A DNA stretch of 64,000 nucleotides from Rhodococcus sp. CH91 (lineage in GTDB: Bacteria > Actinomycetota > Actinomycetes > Mycobacteriales > Mycobacteriaceae), in the NCBI RefSeq assembly GCF_022554085.1, contig NZ_JAKFYR010000005.1, forward strand, positions 1-64,000, given 5' to 3'. Each line of letters starts with the position of its first letter. Position 1 is the stretch's first letter. The notes under the pieces are model-generated. The model had not been told where the DNA came from. It saw only the letters and a program-made list of their open reading frames with translations, and made no database searches. Made by a program: the position numbers and the translations under genes. Positions 44,138-52,975 of this stretch are shown piece after piece.

Positions 44138-44793
44138 CCGACGAGAAGGACGATCGCGTGACACTCGCGAAGACGACCGACGAGACCGTGAAGGTGGACG
44201 ACGATCCCACCGCGGGAGCGGCCCCCACCGACGACGGGACCGAGGCACCCACCGGAGCCGACACCGCCGCTACGGCCGAGACCGAGACCGAGGCCGATTC
44301 CGCCGCACAGACGTCCTATCTGCCGCACGTGGCGATCGGATCATCCGTCGTCGCACTGGTGTTCGCGGTACTGGTGGGCTGGCTCGCCTACGGTGCGATC
44401 CAGGAGTCCGCCGCGGAATCCGCCCGGACCGAGGCCCGGGTCGCCGCCGAGGAGCAGGCCGTCGCCATGCTGGCCTACACCCACGAGGAGGTCGATGCCC
44501 AGACCGAGGCCGCAGCGGAGGGTCTCACCGGCGATTTCCGTGACGAGTACACGAATCTGATGAAGAACATCATCGCTCCGGGCGCCAAGGAGAAGGCGAT
44601 CAGCGTCCAGGTGAGCGTGCAGGCATCCTCGGTGGTCTCCGCCGACGCCGACAGCGCGGTCACCCTGCTGTTCCTCAACCAGATCACGACCAGTTCGGAG
44701 AACCCGGAAGCGGTGAGCAGCGGGAGCCGTGTGCGTGTCGAACTCGAAAAGCACGACGGCCGTTGGCTCGTGAACCGGCTGACCCCGATCTAG
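44134..44793 (+). CDS. Mce-associated membrane protein (Mas4B type)
   Basis: A 219-residue protein with an acidic, Thr/Ala-rich N-terminal tail of about 60 residues, one membrane helix (IGSSVVALVFAVLVGWLAYG), and an external domain (AEGLTGDFRDEYTNLMKN). It is the likely counterpart of Rv3492c and the last gene of mce4. The GTG start overlaps the preceding stop. The first mce operon in this window lacks such genes. Confidence 0.86.
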   Translation: MTDEKDDRVTLAKTTDETVKVDDDPTAGAAPTDDGTEAPTGADTAATAETETEADSAAQTSYLPHVAIGSSVVALVFAVLVGWLAYGAIQESAAESARTEARVAAEEQAVAMLAYTHEEVDAQTEAAAEGLTGDFRDEYTNLMKNIIAPGAKEKAISVQVSVQASSVVSADADSAVTLLFLNQITTSSENPEAVSSGSRVRVELEKHDGRWLVNRLTPI

Positions 44794-44808
44794 ACCTACC
44801 GGGGAGGC

Positions 44809-45651
44809 TCACGGGACCCGGACGCGCCACCGGGCGGTGTCGCACCGGCCGTCGGTGTGGTCGCCGGTCGCGAGGACGGCTCCGTCGGCGCGAAGCCCGA
44901 GGGTGTGTGCCGACCCGGCGGCAACGGCCACGATGTCGCGCCACGACGCGACATCGCACTGTCCCCGGCTGTTGTCGCCCGCGGCGAAGACCCGCCCTCG
45001 CGCATCGACCCCGACGGTGTGGCGGCTTCCTGCAGAGACCCCGACCATCTCGCGCCAGCCGGCCATCTCGTCGACACCGGAGGCCGTGGCTCCGGCAGCG
45101 AGGACCCGGCCGTCGTCGGTGACAGCGACCGAATGCAACCAGCCCGCCGCGATCGCGTGCACGCGGCGCCATCCCGCGACGTCGCACTGCCCCCTGCGGC
45201 CGACGCCCACAGCCGTGGCCGTGCCGTCCGCACGCAGACCGACGGAATGCCAGTCCCCGGCGGCGACGGCGATGATCTCGCGCCATCGGTCGACATCGCA
45301 GGCGCCCTCACGCCGCCGGCCCGCCGCGCGGACGGTGCCGTCGGCGAGGACTGCCAGCGTGCGTCGCCAGCCGGCCGCGATCCGGACGACATCGGTCCAC
45401 CCGGCGACATCGCACTGACCGGCGTCGTTCCACCCGGCCGCGACGACGGTTCCGTCCGCGCGCAGACCCACGGTGTGCGACCGGCCCGTGTTCGAGGCGG
45501 TGTGCACGTTCCCTGCGGCCACCGCCACGATGTCCTGCCACGCTTCGACGCGGCACTCCGGAGCCCCGGGAATACCCGCTGTGGACACTCTTCCGTCCGT
45601 ACCCACCCCTGCGGAATGACGCCGCCCGGCAGCGATCACCGTCGATCGCAC
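44809..45651 (-). CDS. RCC1-like repeat protein
   Basis: A 280-residue protein made of seven blocks of about 38 residues. A typical block reads IVAVAAGxxHTVGLRADGTV, then an AxG turn, GQCDV and Trp-Arg/Thr. This is the pattern of bacterial RCC1-like beta-propeller repeats; seven blocks could close a seven-bladed propeller. No signal peptide or anchor is visible, so it may be cytoplasmic. The start is GTG 45651, 11 bases after the otsA stop, with GGAGAC before it. Residues further upstream in the frame are arginine-rich and belong to the overlap with otsA. It is probably co-transcribed with otsA. Function unknown. Confidence 0.8.
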   Translation of the reverse strand: MRSTVIAAGRRHSAGVGTDGRVSTAGIPGAPECRVEAWQDIVAVAAGNVHTASNTGRSHTVGLRADGTVVAAGWNDAGQCDVAGWTDVVRIAAGWRRTLAVLADGTVRAAGRRREGACDVDRWREIIAVAAGDWHSVGLRADGTATAVGVGRRGQCDVAGWRRVHAIAAGWLHSVAVTDDGRVLAAGATASGVDEMAGWREMVGVSAGSRHTVGVDARGRVFAAGDNSRGQCDVASWRDIVAVAAGSAHTLGLRADGAVLATGDHTDGRCDTARWRVRVP

Positions 45652-45662
45652 GCCGGTCTCCG

Positions 45663-47174
45663 TCAGCCCTGGCCCGGTTCGCCGACCTCGTCGGGAGCGA
45701 TCAGTGCGCGGCCGGCGGCTCCGGTGTTGGCGAGTGTGTCGAGGAACGAACGGGCCCAACGGTTCACGTCGTGCGTGAGCACCTGGCGGCGCAGGGCGCG
45801 CATCCGTTTGCGGCCGTCCTCACGCGGCACCTCGATCGCGGCCTGGATCTTGTCCTTGACGTCCTCGAGATCGTGCGGATTGCACAGGAAGGCCTGACGC
45901 AGTTCGGCTGCGGCACCGGTGAACTCGCTGAGCACCAGCGCGCCACCGAGATCGCTCCGGCAGGCGATGTACTCCTTGGCGACGAGATTCATGCCGTCGC
46001 GCAGCGGCGTCACGAGCATCACGTCGGCCGCTACGAAGAACGCGATGAGCTCGTCGCGGGGGACCGGCCGGTGGATGTAGTGCACCACCGGGCGTCCCAC
46101 CTCGGCGTACTCGCCGTTGATGCGGCTGACGGTCTTCTCGATCTCACCGCGCATCTGCACGTACGAATCGACCCGTTCGCGGCTCGGCGTCGCGAGCTGC
46201 ACCATCACGGTGTCCTTCGGATCCATACGGCCTTCGGCCAGGAGTTCGTGCAGCGCATCGAGCCGCACGTCGATGCCCTTGGTGTAATCGAGGCGGTCGA
46301 CCCCGAGCAGGATCTTCTTCGGATTGCCGAGTTCCTTGCGCAACGCTCTGGCGCGGTCGCGGATCGCCTTGCTCCGCGACTGCTGGTCGAGCCGGCCCGA
46401 CTCGATCGAGATGGGAAAGGCACCCACCCGTACCGAGCGGAAGCCGACCTGGACGACGCCGAGCTTCGATCGGATGCCGATGTTGCCGCGCGAGGTCTGC
46501 GCCCCCGCCAGGCGGCGTGCGAGATAGAGGAAGTTCTGGGCGCCGCCGGGCAGGTGGAAGCCGATGAGATCGGCGCCGAGGAGACCTTCGACGATCTCGG
46601 TCCGCCACGGCAGCTGCATGAACAGTTCGATGGGCGGGAAGGGGATGTGCAGGAAGAAGCCGATCGTCAGATCCGGCCGGAGCATCCGCAGCATCTTCGG
46701 TACCAGCTGCAGCTGGTAGTCCTGGATCCAGACGGTCGCGCCCTCGGCCGCGGCTTTCGCGGCTTCCTCCGCGAACCGCCGGTTGATCTCCACATAGGAG
46801 TTCCACCACTCGCGCCGGTACTCCGGCCGCACGATCACGTCGTGGTAGAGCGGCCACAGGGTGGCGTTGGAGAAGCCCTCGTAGTAGTCGGCGATGTCCT
46901 CGGTGCTCAGCCGGACCGAATGCAGGGTCAGACCGTCCTCGACGATGACGCCCGCGTCGGCGTCGGCGACGCCCGCCCAGCCGACCCACGCGCCGTTGTT
47001 CGAACGCAGGATCGGCTCGAGCGCAGTCACGAGCCCGCCGGGACTGCGTTTCCATCGGGTGGTGCCGTCGGGCAATCGTTCGAGGTCCACCGGCAGGCGA
47101 TTGGCGACGACCACGAAGTCCGATCCGGCGTGCGAGCCGTGTTTCTCCGCTGCGTCCGCTTCGCCTGCTGTCAC
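45663..47174 (-). CDS. otsA: Trehalose-6-phosphate synthase
   Basis: A 503-residue GT20 glycosyltransferase joining UDP(ADP)-glucose and glucose-6-phosphate. Family motifs include VVANRLPVD at the N-terminus, [40 protein letters not shown] with the Arg/Lys phosphate contacts, and [12 protein letters not shown]. The start at GTG 47174 follows AGAGGA; a longer frame to 47276 runs over the preceding small gene. Trehalose feeds osmoprotection and mycolate carriers in this group. Proximity to mce4 is as in M. tuberculosis (Rv3490). Confidence 0.96.
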   Translation of the reverse strand: MTAGEADAAEKHGSHAGSDFVVVANRLPVDLERLPDGTTRWKRSPGGLVTALEPILRSNNGAWVGWAGVADADAGVIVEDGLTLHSVRLSTEDIADYYEGFSNATLWPLYHDVIVRPEYRREWWNSYVEINRRFAEEAAKAAAEGATVWIQDYQLQLVPKMLRMLRPDLTIGFFLHIPFPPIELFMQLPWRTEIVEGLLGADLIGFHLPGGAQNFLYLARRLAGAQTSRGNIGIRSKLGVVQVGFRSVRVGAFPISIESGRLDQQSRSKAIRDRARALRKELGNPKKILLGVDRLDYTKGIDVRLDALHELLAEGRMDPKDTVMVQLATPSRERVDSYVQMRGEIEKTVSRINGEYAEVGRPVVHYIHRPVPRDELIAFFVAADVMLVTPLRDGMNLVAKEYIACRSDLGGALVLSEFTGAAAELRQAFLCNPHDLEDVKDKIQAAIEVPREDGRKRMRALRRQVLTHDVNRWARSFLDTLANTGAAGRALIAPDEVGEPGQG

Positions 47175-47224
47175 GTTCTGGTCCTCTTTCGATGCCCGGG
47201 TCGGCGGGATGATGTCGGTACTCG

Positions 47225-47395
47225 TCAGTGCTTGTCGCTGGGACCGATGCCGAGCATCGACAGCAGCATGCGGCATTCATCCGCGTTCTCTGCATACGCT
47301 GCGACGACGCGCTGCGCCTGTCGTGCGGTTTCGTCGGCGACGGGTTCGAGGTCCTCGTCGACGAGGTCGTTCGCGGTGGTCGGATCCGCGGCCAT
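47225..47395 (-). CDS. Small conserved protein upstream of otsA
   Basis: A 56-residue acidic protein ([20 protein letters not shown], then [16 protein letters not shown]). GGGAGGA lies 6-7 bases before ATG 47395. It sits 50 bases before otsA on the same strand, in the position of the tiny M. tuberculosis gene Rv3489. No domain is known to me. The longer frame to 47623 has no coding character. Confidence 0.7.
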   Translation of the reverse strand: MAADPTTANDLVDEDLEPVADETARQAQRVVAAYAENADECRMLLSMLGIGPSDKH

Positions 47396-47597
47396 GATTG
47401 TCCTCCCGGGGTCGCTGCTCTGTGCGAGCACGCATCGTCCTTCGACTCTAGGAGAATCGGACTCCCCGCCGCCACCCGCCCGCCGGGTTCGTCCTGGCTC
47501 GGTCCCGCGGTGATCCCTCGCGGTACCGTAGGACCCGTCATCGCCGCATGCGCCGACCCGCTGCGCGCACCCCGTGCTCTCGTCGAGGAAGGTCTTC

Positions 47598-48398
47598 ATG
47601 CCCATCGCCACCGTGAACGGCATCCCGCTGAACTACCAGGTCAAGGGGGAGGGGGATCTCGTAGTTCTCATCATGGGGACGGGGAGCCCGGGGCGTGTAT
47701 GGGATCTGCACCAGGTTCCTGCCCTCGTGAAGGCCGGCTACCGGGTCGCCACCTTCGACAATCGTGGGATCGCGCCGTCCGGGGAGAGCCTGGCCGGGAT
47801 GACGATCGACGATCTCGTCGCGGACACGGCCGGGCTGATCGAGCTCCTCGGTGGTCCCGCCTACGTGATCGGCACGTCGATGGGCGCGCGTGTCGCTCAG
47901 GAACTGGCCCTGTCGCGCCCGGACCTCGTCCGCAAGGCCGTCTTCCTGGCCGGGCACGCGCGCATGGACCAGTTCCAGCTGACCCTGACGGAGGGGGAGC
48001 GGCAACTCCACGACAGCGGTGTGGAACTGCCGCCGAAATACCGCGCCGCGGTGACCGCGGTGATGAATCTGTCCCCGGCGTCGCTCGCCGACGAGCATGC
48101 CGCGCGCGACTGGCTGGACGTCTTCGAGTTCAGCGGGGGCAAGATCTCGGCCGGCGTGCGGGCGCAGCTCGGGATGGACCGTGAGTTCGATCGTCGCGCG
48201 GCCTACCGCGAGGTGAAGGTGCCCTGTCTGGCAGTCGGATTCGCCGACGACCGCATGATTCCTGCCTATCTGTCACGCGAGGTCGCCGATGCGATTCCGG
48301 GCGCGCGGTACGAGGAGGTCCCGGACGCCGGGCACTACGGCTATCTCGAACGTCCCGAGGCGGTCAACAAGCTTCTGGTGGACTTCCTGGCCGGCTAG
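47598..48398 (+). CDS. Alpha/beta-hydrolase
   Basis: A 266-residue alpha/beta-hydrolase. The oxyanion-side segment is VLIMGTGSPG, the nucleophile elbow is IGTSMGARVA, the acid is probably in VGFADDRMI, and the His is in PDAGHYGYLERPE. The start at 47598 follows GGAAGG. It resembles 3-oxoadipate enol-lactonase-like esterases, but the substrate cannot be told. It is divergent from the small gene/otsA and followed by a strong hairpin. Confidence 0.86.
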   Translation: MPIATVNGIPLNYQVKGEGDLVVLIMGTGSPGRVWDLHQVPALVKAGYRVATFDNRGIAPSGESLAGMTIDDLVADTAGLIELLGGPAYVIGTSMGARVAQELALSRPDLVRKAVFLAGHARMDQFQLTLTEGERQLHDSGVELPPKYRAAVTAVMNLSPASLADEHAARDWLDVFEFSGGKISAGVRAQLGMDREFDRRAAYREVKVPCLAVGFADDRMIPAYLSREVADAIPGARYEEVPDAGHYGYLERPEAVNKLLVDFLAG

Positions 48399-48410
48399 AC
48401 CGAGCGACGT

Positions 48411-48448
48411 CGAACGCGGTGGAATCGAGAACGATTCCACCGCGTTCG
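48411..48448 (+). terminator. Strong hairpin after the hydrolase gene
   Basis: A perfect 17-base stem (48411-48427 with 48432-48448) closed by an AGAA loop, 12 bases after the stop. There is no T-run, as is common for actinobacterial terminators. It separates the hydrolase from the iron-controlled N-hydroxylase gene. Confidence 0.75.
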
Positions 48449-48535
48449 GCGCTTCCGGGACCCGACGGGGTCGTTGTGACCCGGCTCGTCGAGACATCCC
48501 CGCGTGGCGTGCAACGCTGGTACGCTGCGGCGAGC

Positions 48536-48556
48536 ATAGGTTAGCCTGGGCTACCT
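48536..48556 (+). promoter_or_regulatory. Possible IdeR/DmdR iron box
   Basis: ATAGGTTAGCCTGGGCTACC resembles the actinobacterial iron box (TTAGGTTAGGCTAACCTAA): the left half AGGTTAG is intact and the right half is imperfect. It lies about 60 bases before the N-hydroxylase start, where iron-dependent repression would be expected. Confidence 0.55.
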
Positions 48557-48613
48557 TCGGTGCCTCGTACGAACCGTCCGGGCCGGTGGCCCCCGAGTAC
48601 GGAAGTTGGATGG

Positions 48614-50002
48614 ATGACCGACCGTTCCAGCCTTGTCGCCGATGACGCGGGGAGGTCGGAGGGCAGCCCACAGGGAGACGTCTTCGACCTCGTCGGTATA
48701 GGTTTCGGGCCTTCGAACCTGGCGCTCGCGATCGCCCTCGAAGAGCACAACACCGACAATCCCGGATCGACGATCCGGGCGCGATTCTTCGAACGGCAGG
48801 AGGCGTTCGCCTGGCATCCGGGCATGTTGCTCGAGGGAGCGACGATGCAGATCGCGTTCCCCAAGGATCTCGTCACCTTCCGCAACCCCACGAGCTCCTA
48901 CAGCTTCTTCTCCTATCTGCACGATCGCGGCCGTCTCGTGGACTTCGTCAACCATCAGACGTTCTTCCCCACCCGGCACGAATTCCAGGACTACCTGCAG
49001 TGGGCCGCTTCCCGGGTCGACGCCGACGTCCGCTACGGGACGCAGGTCGACGCGGTCGAGGCCGTCCGGGACCACAACGGTGTCGCCGATCTGTTCGCGA
49101 TCCGTACCGCGGACGGTGTCGTCTATGCACGCAGCGTCGTGGTGGGAGTCGGGCTGCGCGCGCGTGTCCCGCACTGGGCGACCGAATCCGCTCGGTGCTT
49201 CCACAACCACCGCTTCCTGTTCCATCTCGAGGACATGCCCGAGCCGGTACACCAGCGGTTCGTGGTCGTCGGGGCGGGGCAGAGCGCGGCGGAGGTCGTG
49301 GACTATCTGCACACCCACTATCCGCAGGCCGAGGTCCACAGCGTCTTCAACCGGTTCGGCTACAGCCCCGCCGACGACAGCCCCTATGCGAACCGCATCT
49401 TCGACCCCGAGGTCGTCGGCCAGTTGCACGGTGCTCCCCTCGCCGAGCGAGAACGGCTGCTGGCGCTGCACCGCAGCACGAACTACTCCGTCGTCGCACC
49501 CGAGCTCATCGAGGCCCTCTACGCGACCGAGTACCGCGAACGTGTCAGCGGCCGGCGTCGCCTGTTCATGCGCCGCGCCTCCGAGGTGCTGTCGGCGACC
49601 GAGACCGCCGAGGGCATCGACGTCGAGATCCGCGACAATCTCGCGGGCGACACCGAGACGCTCGCGTGCGATGCCGTCGTACTCGCGACGGGATTCGAAC
49701 CCGCATCGCTGCGGCCCCTGTTCGGAGACCTCGCGCCCGGATCCCCGATCCTGTCCGTCGCCCGGGACTACCGTCTGCCGACGCCCGAGGACGTCACGGC
49801 CGACATCTATCTTCAGGGCGGAACCGAGAAGACGCACGGTCTGACCGCGTCGCTGCTGTCGAACGCAGCGATCCGCGCGGGCGAAATCCTGTCCTCGATC
49901 GTCGAACGCAGGGACCTGCGTCTGTCCGGAGCACCGGGCGGAATCGACGGGCTTGGTAGGCTAACGGACCATCACACCTACGCAACAAGTGAGGCGAGAT
50001 GA
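48614..50002 (+). CDS. L-ornithine/L-lysine N-monooxygenase (siderophore biosynthesis)
   Basis: A 462-residue flavin-dependent N-hydroxylase (SidA/PvdA/IucD family), which hydroxylates the side-chain amine of ornithine or lysine to make hydroxamate ligands. FAD motif [18 protein letters not shown] is near residue 30. [20 protein letters not shown] resembles ornithine hydroxylases more than lysine ones. The NADPH motif [11 protein letters not shown] is near 220, and the late ATGFEP motif is present. ATG 48614 is preferred to an upstream frame from 48560 that covers the iron box. It overlaps mbtH by four bases. No NRPS is in the window. Confidence 0.92.
   Translation: MTDRSSLVADDAGRSEGSPQGDVFDLVGIGFGPSNLALAIALEEHNTDNPGSTIRARFFERQEAFAWHPGMLLEGATMQIAFPKDLVTFRNPTSSYSFFSYLHDRGRLVDFVNHQTFFPTRHEFQDYLQWAASRVDADVRYGTQVDAVEAVRDHNGVADLFAIRTADGVVYARSVVVGVGLRARVPHWATESARCFHNHRFLFHLEDMPEPVHQRFVVVGAGQSAAEVVDYLHTHYPQAEVHSVFNRFGYSPADDSPYANRIFDPEVVGQLHGAPLAERERLLALHRSTNYSVVAPELIEALYATEYRERVSGRRRLFMRRASEVLSATETAEGIDVEIRDNLAGDTETLACDAVVLATGFEPASLRPLFGDLAPGSPILSVARDYRLPTPEDVTADIYLQGGTEKTHGLTASLLSNAAIRAGEILSSIVERRDLRLSGAPGGIDGLGRLTDHHTYATSEAR
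49950..49968 (+). promoter_or_regulatory. Partial iron-box match inside the 3' end of the N-hydroxylase gene
   Basis: GGCTTGGTAGGCTAACGGA contains the iron-box core TAGGCTAAC about 30 bases before the mbtH start. It may be a second IdeR site or a chance match in coding sequence. Confidence 0.3.
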
Positions 50003-50235
50003 GCACGAATCCATTTGACGACGAAGACGGCCGCTTCTACGTCCTCATCAACGATGAGGAGCAGTACTCCCTGTGGCCGACCTTCGCCGAGGTCCCGCAG
50101 GGGTGGCGGGTGGTATTCGGCGAAGAGTCGCGCGCCGCGTGCGTCGAGTACGTAGAGCAGAACTGGACCGACATGCGTCCGAAGAGCCTTCGCGACGCCA
50201 TGGAAGCCGACGAGAAGGCCCGCCAGGGCAGCTGA
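49999..50235 (+). CDS. MbtH-like protein
   Basis: A 78-residue MbtH-family protein, an activator of NRPS adenylation domains. The hallmark [20 protein letters not shown], the conserved Trp residues in [16 protein letters not shown], and the [10 protein letters not shown] end are all present. The start overlaps the N-hydroxylase stop by ATGA, giving translational coupling. It is the only NRPS-related sign here, so the siderophore synthetase must be elsewhere. Confidence 0.96.
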   Translation: MSTNPFDDEDGRFYVLINDEEQYSLWPTFAEVPQGWRVVFGEESRAACVEYVEQNWTDMRPKSLRDAMEADEKARQGS

Positions 50236-50244
50236 ACGCTTCCG

Positions 50245-51978
50245 TCAGATCCGCCGAGAGTCACGCTTGCGCCGAAAGCGCAGCGTGGCTCTCGTCGTTT
50301 GCAGGGTCGATCCGGTGTCGGACGAGGACGAACCGAGACTGCTCATGGGGATCGGGCCGGTCGCCAGCGGCCCCGCCGCGATCGGGCCGGTAGGGATCGG
50401 GCCGGTCGCGAGCGGACCCGTGGCGAGGGGACCGGTCGGTGGCCCGGTCCGGATCGGGCCGGTTCCGGGAGCGATGGGTATCGGCCCGGTGTGGAACGAT
50501 CCTGCGGGGATCGGGCCCGTGGCGGGCCCCGGCGCCGGTCGCCACACCGGCCGGTTCTTGTCGAGCCGGATTCGCGGGATGCGCCGCAGTTGAGGTCGGC
50601 GCAGGGTGCCGACCCGGAGCACGCTGCGCGGGTTGCGGGTGCGGCGGGCGAGCCACTCGCCGAGCGTGACCCCCGCGGCGAGCGCGCAACCGATACCGAA
50701 CGCCGCGAACAGGGCCGTCATCCCGGTGGCCATCTGATTGCGGAGCATCGCGTACAGGCCGCGATAGAGCGCGAGACCGGGCAGCAGCGGCGTGATACCG
50801 GCGACGGCGACGACCAGCGGCGGGGTGAGGGCACGGCGGGCCATCAGGCCACCGGCGAAACCGATGACGGTCGCGGCCAGGGCCGACGAGATGATCGGGC
50901 CCAGCGAGAGCCCGAGGGCGAGCTGATAACCCAGGCTGCCCGTGGCGCCGGCGAGTGCGGCGACCGTCAGAGCCCGACGCTCGGCGTAACACGCGAGCGC
51001 GTAGAACAGGGCGGCCGCGGCACCGGCGAGAATCTTGGTGGGAAGCTGCGTGAGGTCGGGTAGGGCTTCGTAGCTGATGAGAGGAAGCTCGGCGCCGAAC
51101 ACCGAGGCGATCCGCAGGGTGGTCGCGACACCCGCGATGATGCCGCCCGTCATCATCAGCACTTCGAAGAACCGCGCGGAGGCCGTGATGGGTGCCCCCG
51201 TGATCGCGTCCTGGACCGAACCGACGAGCGACAGGCCCGACAGCAGCACCGTCACGCCGGCGGCGATGATCAGTCCCGGCGAGACCTCCACGCCGATGGT
51301 GTCCCGCATCCCGTACAGGGTGATCGCGGGGGCGGTGGCGACGATGCCGCCCACGAGATGCTGGAAGAAGAACGGCAGCCCCGCCGCGTTGAGTTTGCGG
51401 TTGACGCGGTCGATCACGAACGTCGAGCCGAACGCGACGAGAGCGACCAGCGCGTCGCCACCGAGAAGGACGGAAATCGAGGCGGCCATGGCGGACCACG
51501 CCATCGTCGCGACCCAGCGGTTGTAGGGGTGCGCCTTGGTGGTGATCGCGAGCAGTTCCTCGTGCGCCTGCGCGGGGGAGATCGCGTCGCGGCGGATGCG
51601 CCGGGTCAGGCGATCGACCGCCGCGAGTCGCGTGAAGTCCATCGAGCGGTAGTGCACCACGCGCATCGTGCTCGACGGCGGCATGGTCGGTCCGCGATAG
51701 GCCGACAGGACGATCGAGTTGTAGGTGACGTCGACGTCGCACTGGGCCAGGCCGTAGGTGGCGGCCACGAACCGCACCTGCTCGGCGGTGTCGATCGCAC
51801 CCGTGCCGGAGGCGAGCAGCACCTCGCCGACACGCACGGCCACGTCGAGTGCCTCGGCCACCACGGCGTCGTCGGTCAGATCGATCGGCTGCAGTGGTGC
51901 CGGCGCTTCGATGACCGCGTCGACGGTCGCGCGGCGGGTACCGAGAACCCGATCGAGGAAGTCGTCGAAGCGGCTCAC
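50245..51978 (-). CDS. ThrE-family threonine/serine exporter with a repetitive C-terminal tail
   Basis: A 577-residue ThrE-like membrane protein. The N-terminal soluble domain has VGEVLLASGTGAIDTAEQVR, GLAQCDVDVTYNSIVLS and the HPYNRWVATMAWSAMAASIS junction. About ten membrane helices follow. The last about 100 residues are a tail of repeated TGPI/TGPL units (TGPIPTGPIAAGPLATGPIP) ending Ser/Arg-rich. ThrE exports small hydroxylated amino acids in Corynebacterium; the tail is not a normal part. The start at GTG 51978 follows GGAGG; a TTG at 52029 is the alternative. Confidence 0.87.
   Translation of the reverse strand: MSRFDDFLDRVLGTRRATVDAVIEAPAPLQPIDLTDDAVVAEALDVAVRVGEVLLASGTGAIDTAEQVRFVAATYGLAQCDVDVTYNSIVLSAYRGPTMPPSSTMRVVHYRSMDFTRLAAVDRLTRRIRRDAISPAQAHEELLAITTKAHPYNRWVATMAWSAMAASISVLLGGDALVALVAFGSTFVIDRVNRKLNAAGLPFFFQHLVGGIVATAPAITLYGMRDTIGVEVSPGLIIAAGVTVLLSGLSLVGSVQDAITGAPITASARFFEVLMMTGGIIAGVATTLRIASVFGAELPLISYEALPDLTQLPTKILAGAAAALFYALACYAERRALTVAALAGATGSLGYQLALGLSLGPIISSALAATVIGFAGGLMARRALTPPLVVAVAGITPLLPGLALYRGLYAMLRNQMATGMTALFAAFGIGCALAAGVTLGEWLARRTRNPRSVLRVGTLRRPQLRRIPRIRLDKNRPVWRPAPGPATGPIPAGSFHTGPIPIAPGTGPIRTGPPTGPLATGPLATGPIPTGPIAAGPLATGPIPMSSLGSSSSDTGSTLQTTRATLRFRRKRDSRRI
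50256..50293. terminator. Bidirectional hairpin between mbtH and the ThrE-type gene
   Basis: An imperfect inverted repeat: GAGAGTCACGC pairs with GCGTGGCTCTC, and TGCGC with GCGCA, around a CGAAA loop. On the plus strand GTCGTTT follows. It lies in the last codons of the convergent exporter gene, so it could stop both transcripts. Confidence 0.6.
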
Positions 51979-52119
51979 CGTCCGCTGCCTCCGGTACGGC
52001 TGGGGGAACAGTGGAGGGTGGGCATGCAAACCACCGTAACGAAGGTGGGTGGGTGCGCGCCGTGAGTGTGACGCGCTATATGATGGGCGTCGCTCACGGG
52101 CGCCACGCGACCGTCGAGT

Positions 52120-52431
52120 TCAGTGCCTCCTTAGCTCAGTGGTAGAGCACTCGCCTTGTAAGCGAGCGGTCGTCAGTTCAATCCTGACAGGGGGCTCCAC
52201 GAGCGGGTCGTCGCGCACAGCCGCCGGCCCGCAGCGTTCGTTCGGGGCGTATATCCGTTCCGCGTCTCCGAGATCTCGCGCCCGGCGTTCGGCCAGGTCC
52301 ACGACCGTGGCGATGCCAGGGGAGCGCGGCGACTCACGTGCTTCGCGCGCTGCGGTGATCCGGCCGAATACGAGAGCGACCAGCGGGGAGGCCGTGAGCC
52401 ATCCGAGAAGCGGCCAGCCGATCCATGTCAT
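52120..52431 (-). CDS. Questionable small membrane protein overlapping the tRNA
   Basis: An ATG at 52431 opens a frame with one hydrophobic helix (MTWIGWPLLGWLTASPLVAL) and a charged tail. The last about 30 residues are antisense to the tRNA, a pattern that often produces false genes. Only the first about 75 residues look plausible. No family recognised. Confidence 0.3.
   Translation of the reverse strand: MTWIGWPLLGWLTASPLVALVFGRITAAREARESPRSPGIATVVDLAERRARDLGDAERIYAPNERCGPAAVRDDPLVEPPVRIELTTARLQGECSTTELRRH
52125..52199 (+). tRNA. tRNA-Thr(TGT)
   Basis: A complete cloverleaf: acceptor GCCTCCT pairs with AGGGGGC. The D arm is GCTCAGTGGTAGAGC. The anticodon stem CTCGC/GCGAG holds loop CTTGTAA with anticodon TGT at 52157-52159. 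The T arm contains GTTCAATCC. CCA is encoded (52197-52199). No integrated element is seen at its 3' end. Confidence 0.95.
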
Positions 52432-52553
52432 ACCCGGTGAAACGGTGGGAGAGACTGCGGCGTTAGCGGATCGCTGCTGTATTCACCTGCGTAATCACCC
52501 CGCGGCGGGACTCCGGCTCGTGCGGCGATACGGGAGTGGCGAAGAGAATTCGG

Positions 52554-52796
52554 TCAGGACTCCGACGACTCGAAGGCGTCCATGTCCACGAAGACGAGGC
52601 GGCCGTCGTCGAGGGCCACGGCCCATCGGCGCACCGGTGCCCAATCGCGGCCCAGCTCGTCGCCCACGGCTTCCTGGGCCGGTCCGAAGTCTTCGACGAT
52701 GGTGCCGGGACATGCATCGTCGCCCGCTACGCCCGCGCGCACGACGACCTTCGCGCCCACTGTGGGCTTCGGGGGAGTATTCGACGATCCGGCCAT
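52554..52796 (-). CDS. Small conserved hypothetical protein
   Basis: An 80-residue protein (KVVVRAGVAGDDACPGTIVE, then WAVALDDGRLVFVDMDAFES). It reads as a compact beta-rich fold without membrane segments. The start at ATG 52796 is chosen because residues further upstream in the frame are arginine-rich noise. It is isolated, with a weakly defined ribosome-binding site. Confidence 0.6.
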   Translation of the reverse strand: MAGSSNTPPKPTVGAKVVVRAGVAGDDACPGTIVEDFGPAQEAVGDELGRDWAPVRRWAVALDDGRLVFVDMDAFESSES

Positions 52797-52975
52797 AAGT
52801 CGAATAATGCCATTACCGGAAGAAATTATCGGGAGAATTCGCTCATCGGTGTCCGGAGCCACACGTCGATCGGGTGAAAAGACCGGAATGCCCCTTTTCG
52901 AGCCGCCGAAACGCACTTCGCCCACACCGGATGGTGCGGGCGAAGTGGATTCTCCGATCGGGAAAAGCTCGACGA

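Noticed and set aside
45771-47513. 580-residue plus-strand frame
   Set aside because: Antisense to otsA, which has all GT20 motifs.
50350-50540. CRISPR-like repeat array
   Set aside because: The periodicity is the coding repeat of the exporter tail; there are no spacers.
52120-52199. C-terminal protein segment over the tRNA
   Set aside because: It is antisense to tRNA-Thr, a known source of false coding sequence.
52125-52199. tRNA attachment site for an integrated element
   Set aside because: The recombinase is about 50 kb away and no partial repeat of the tRNA 3' end was noticed nearby.
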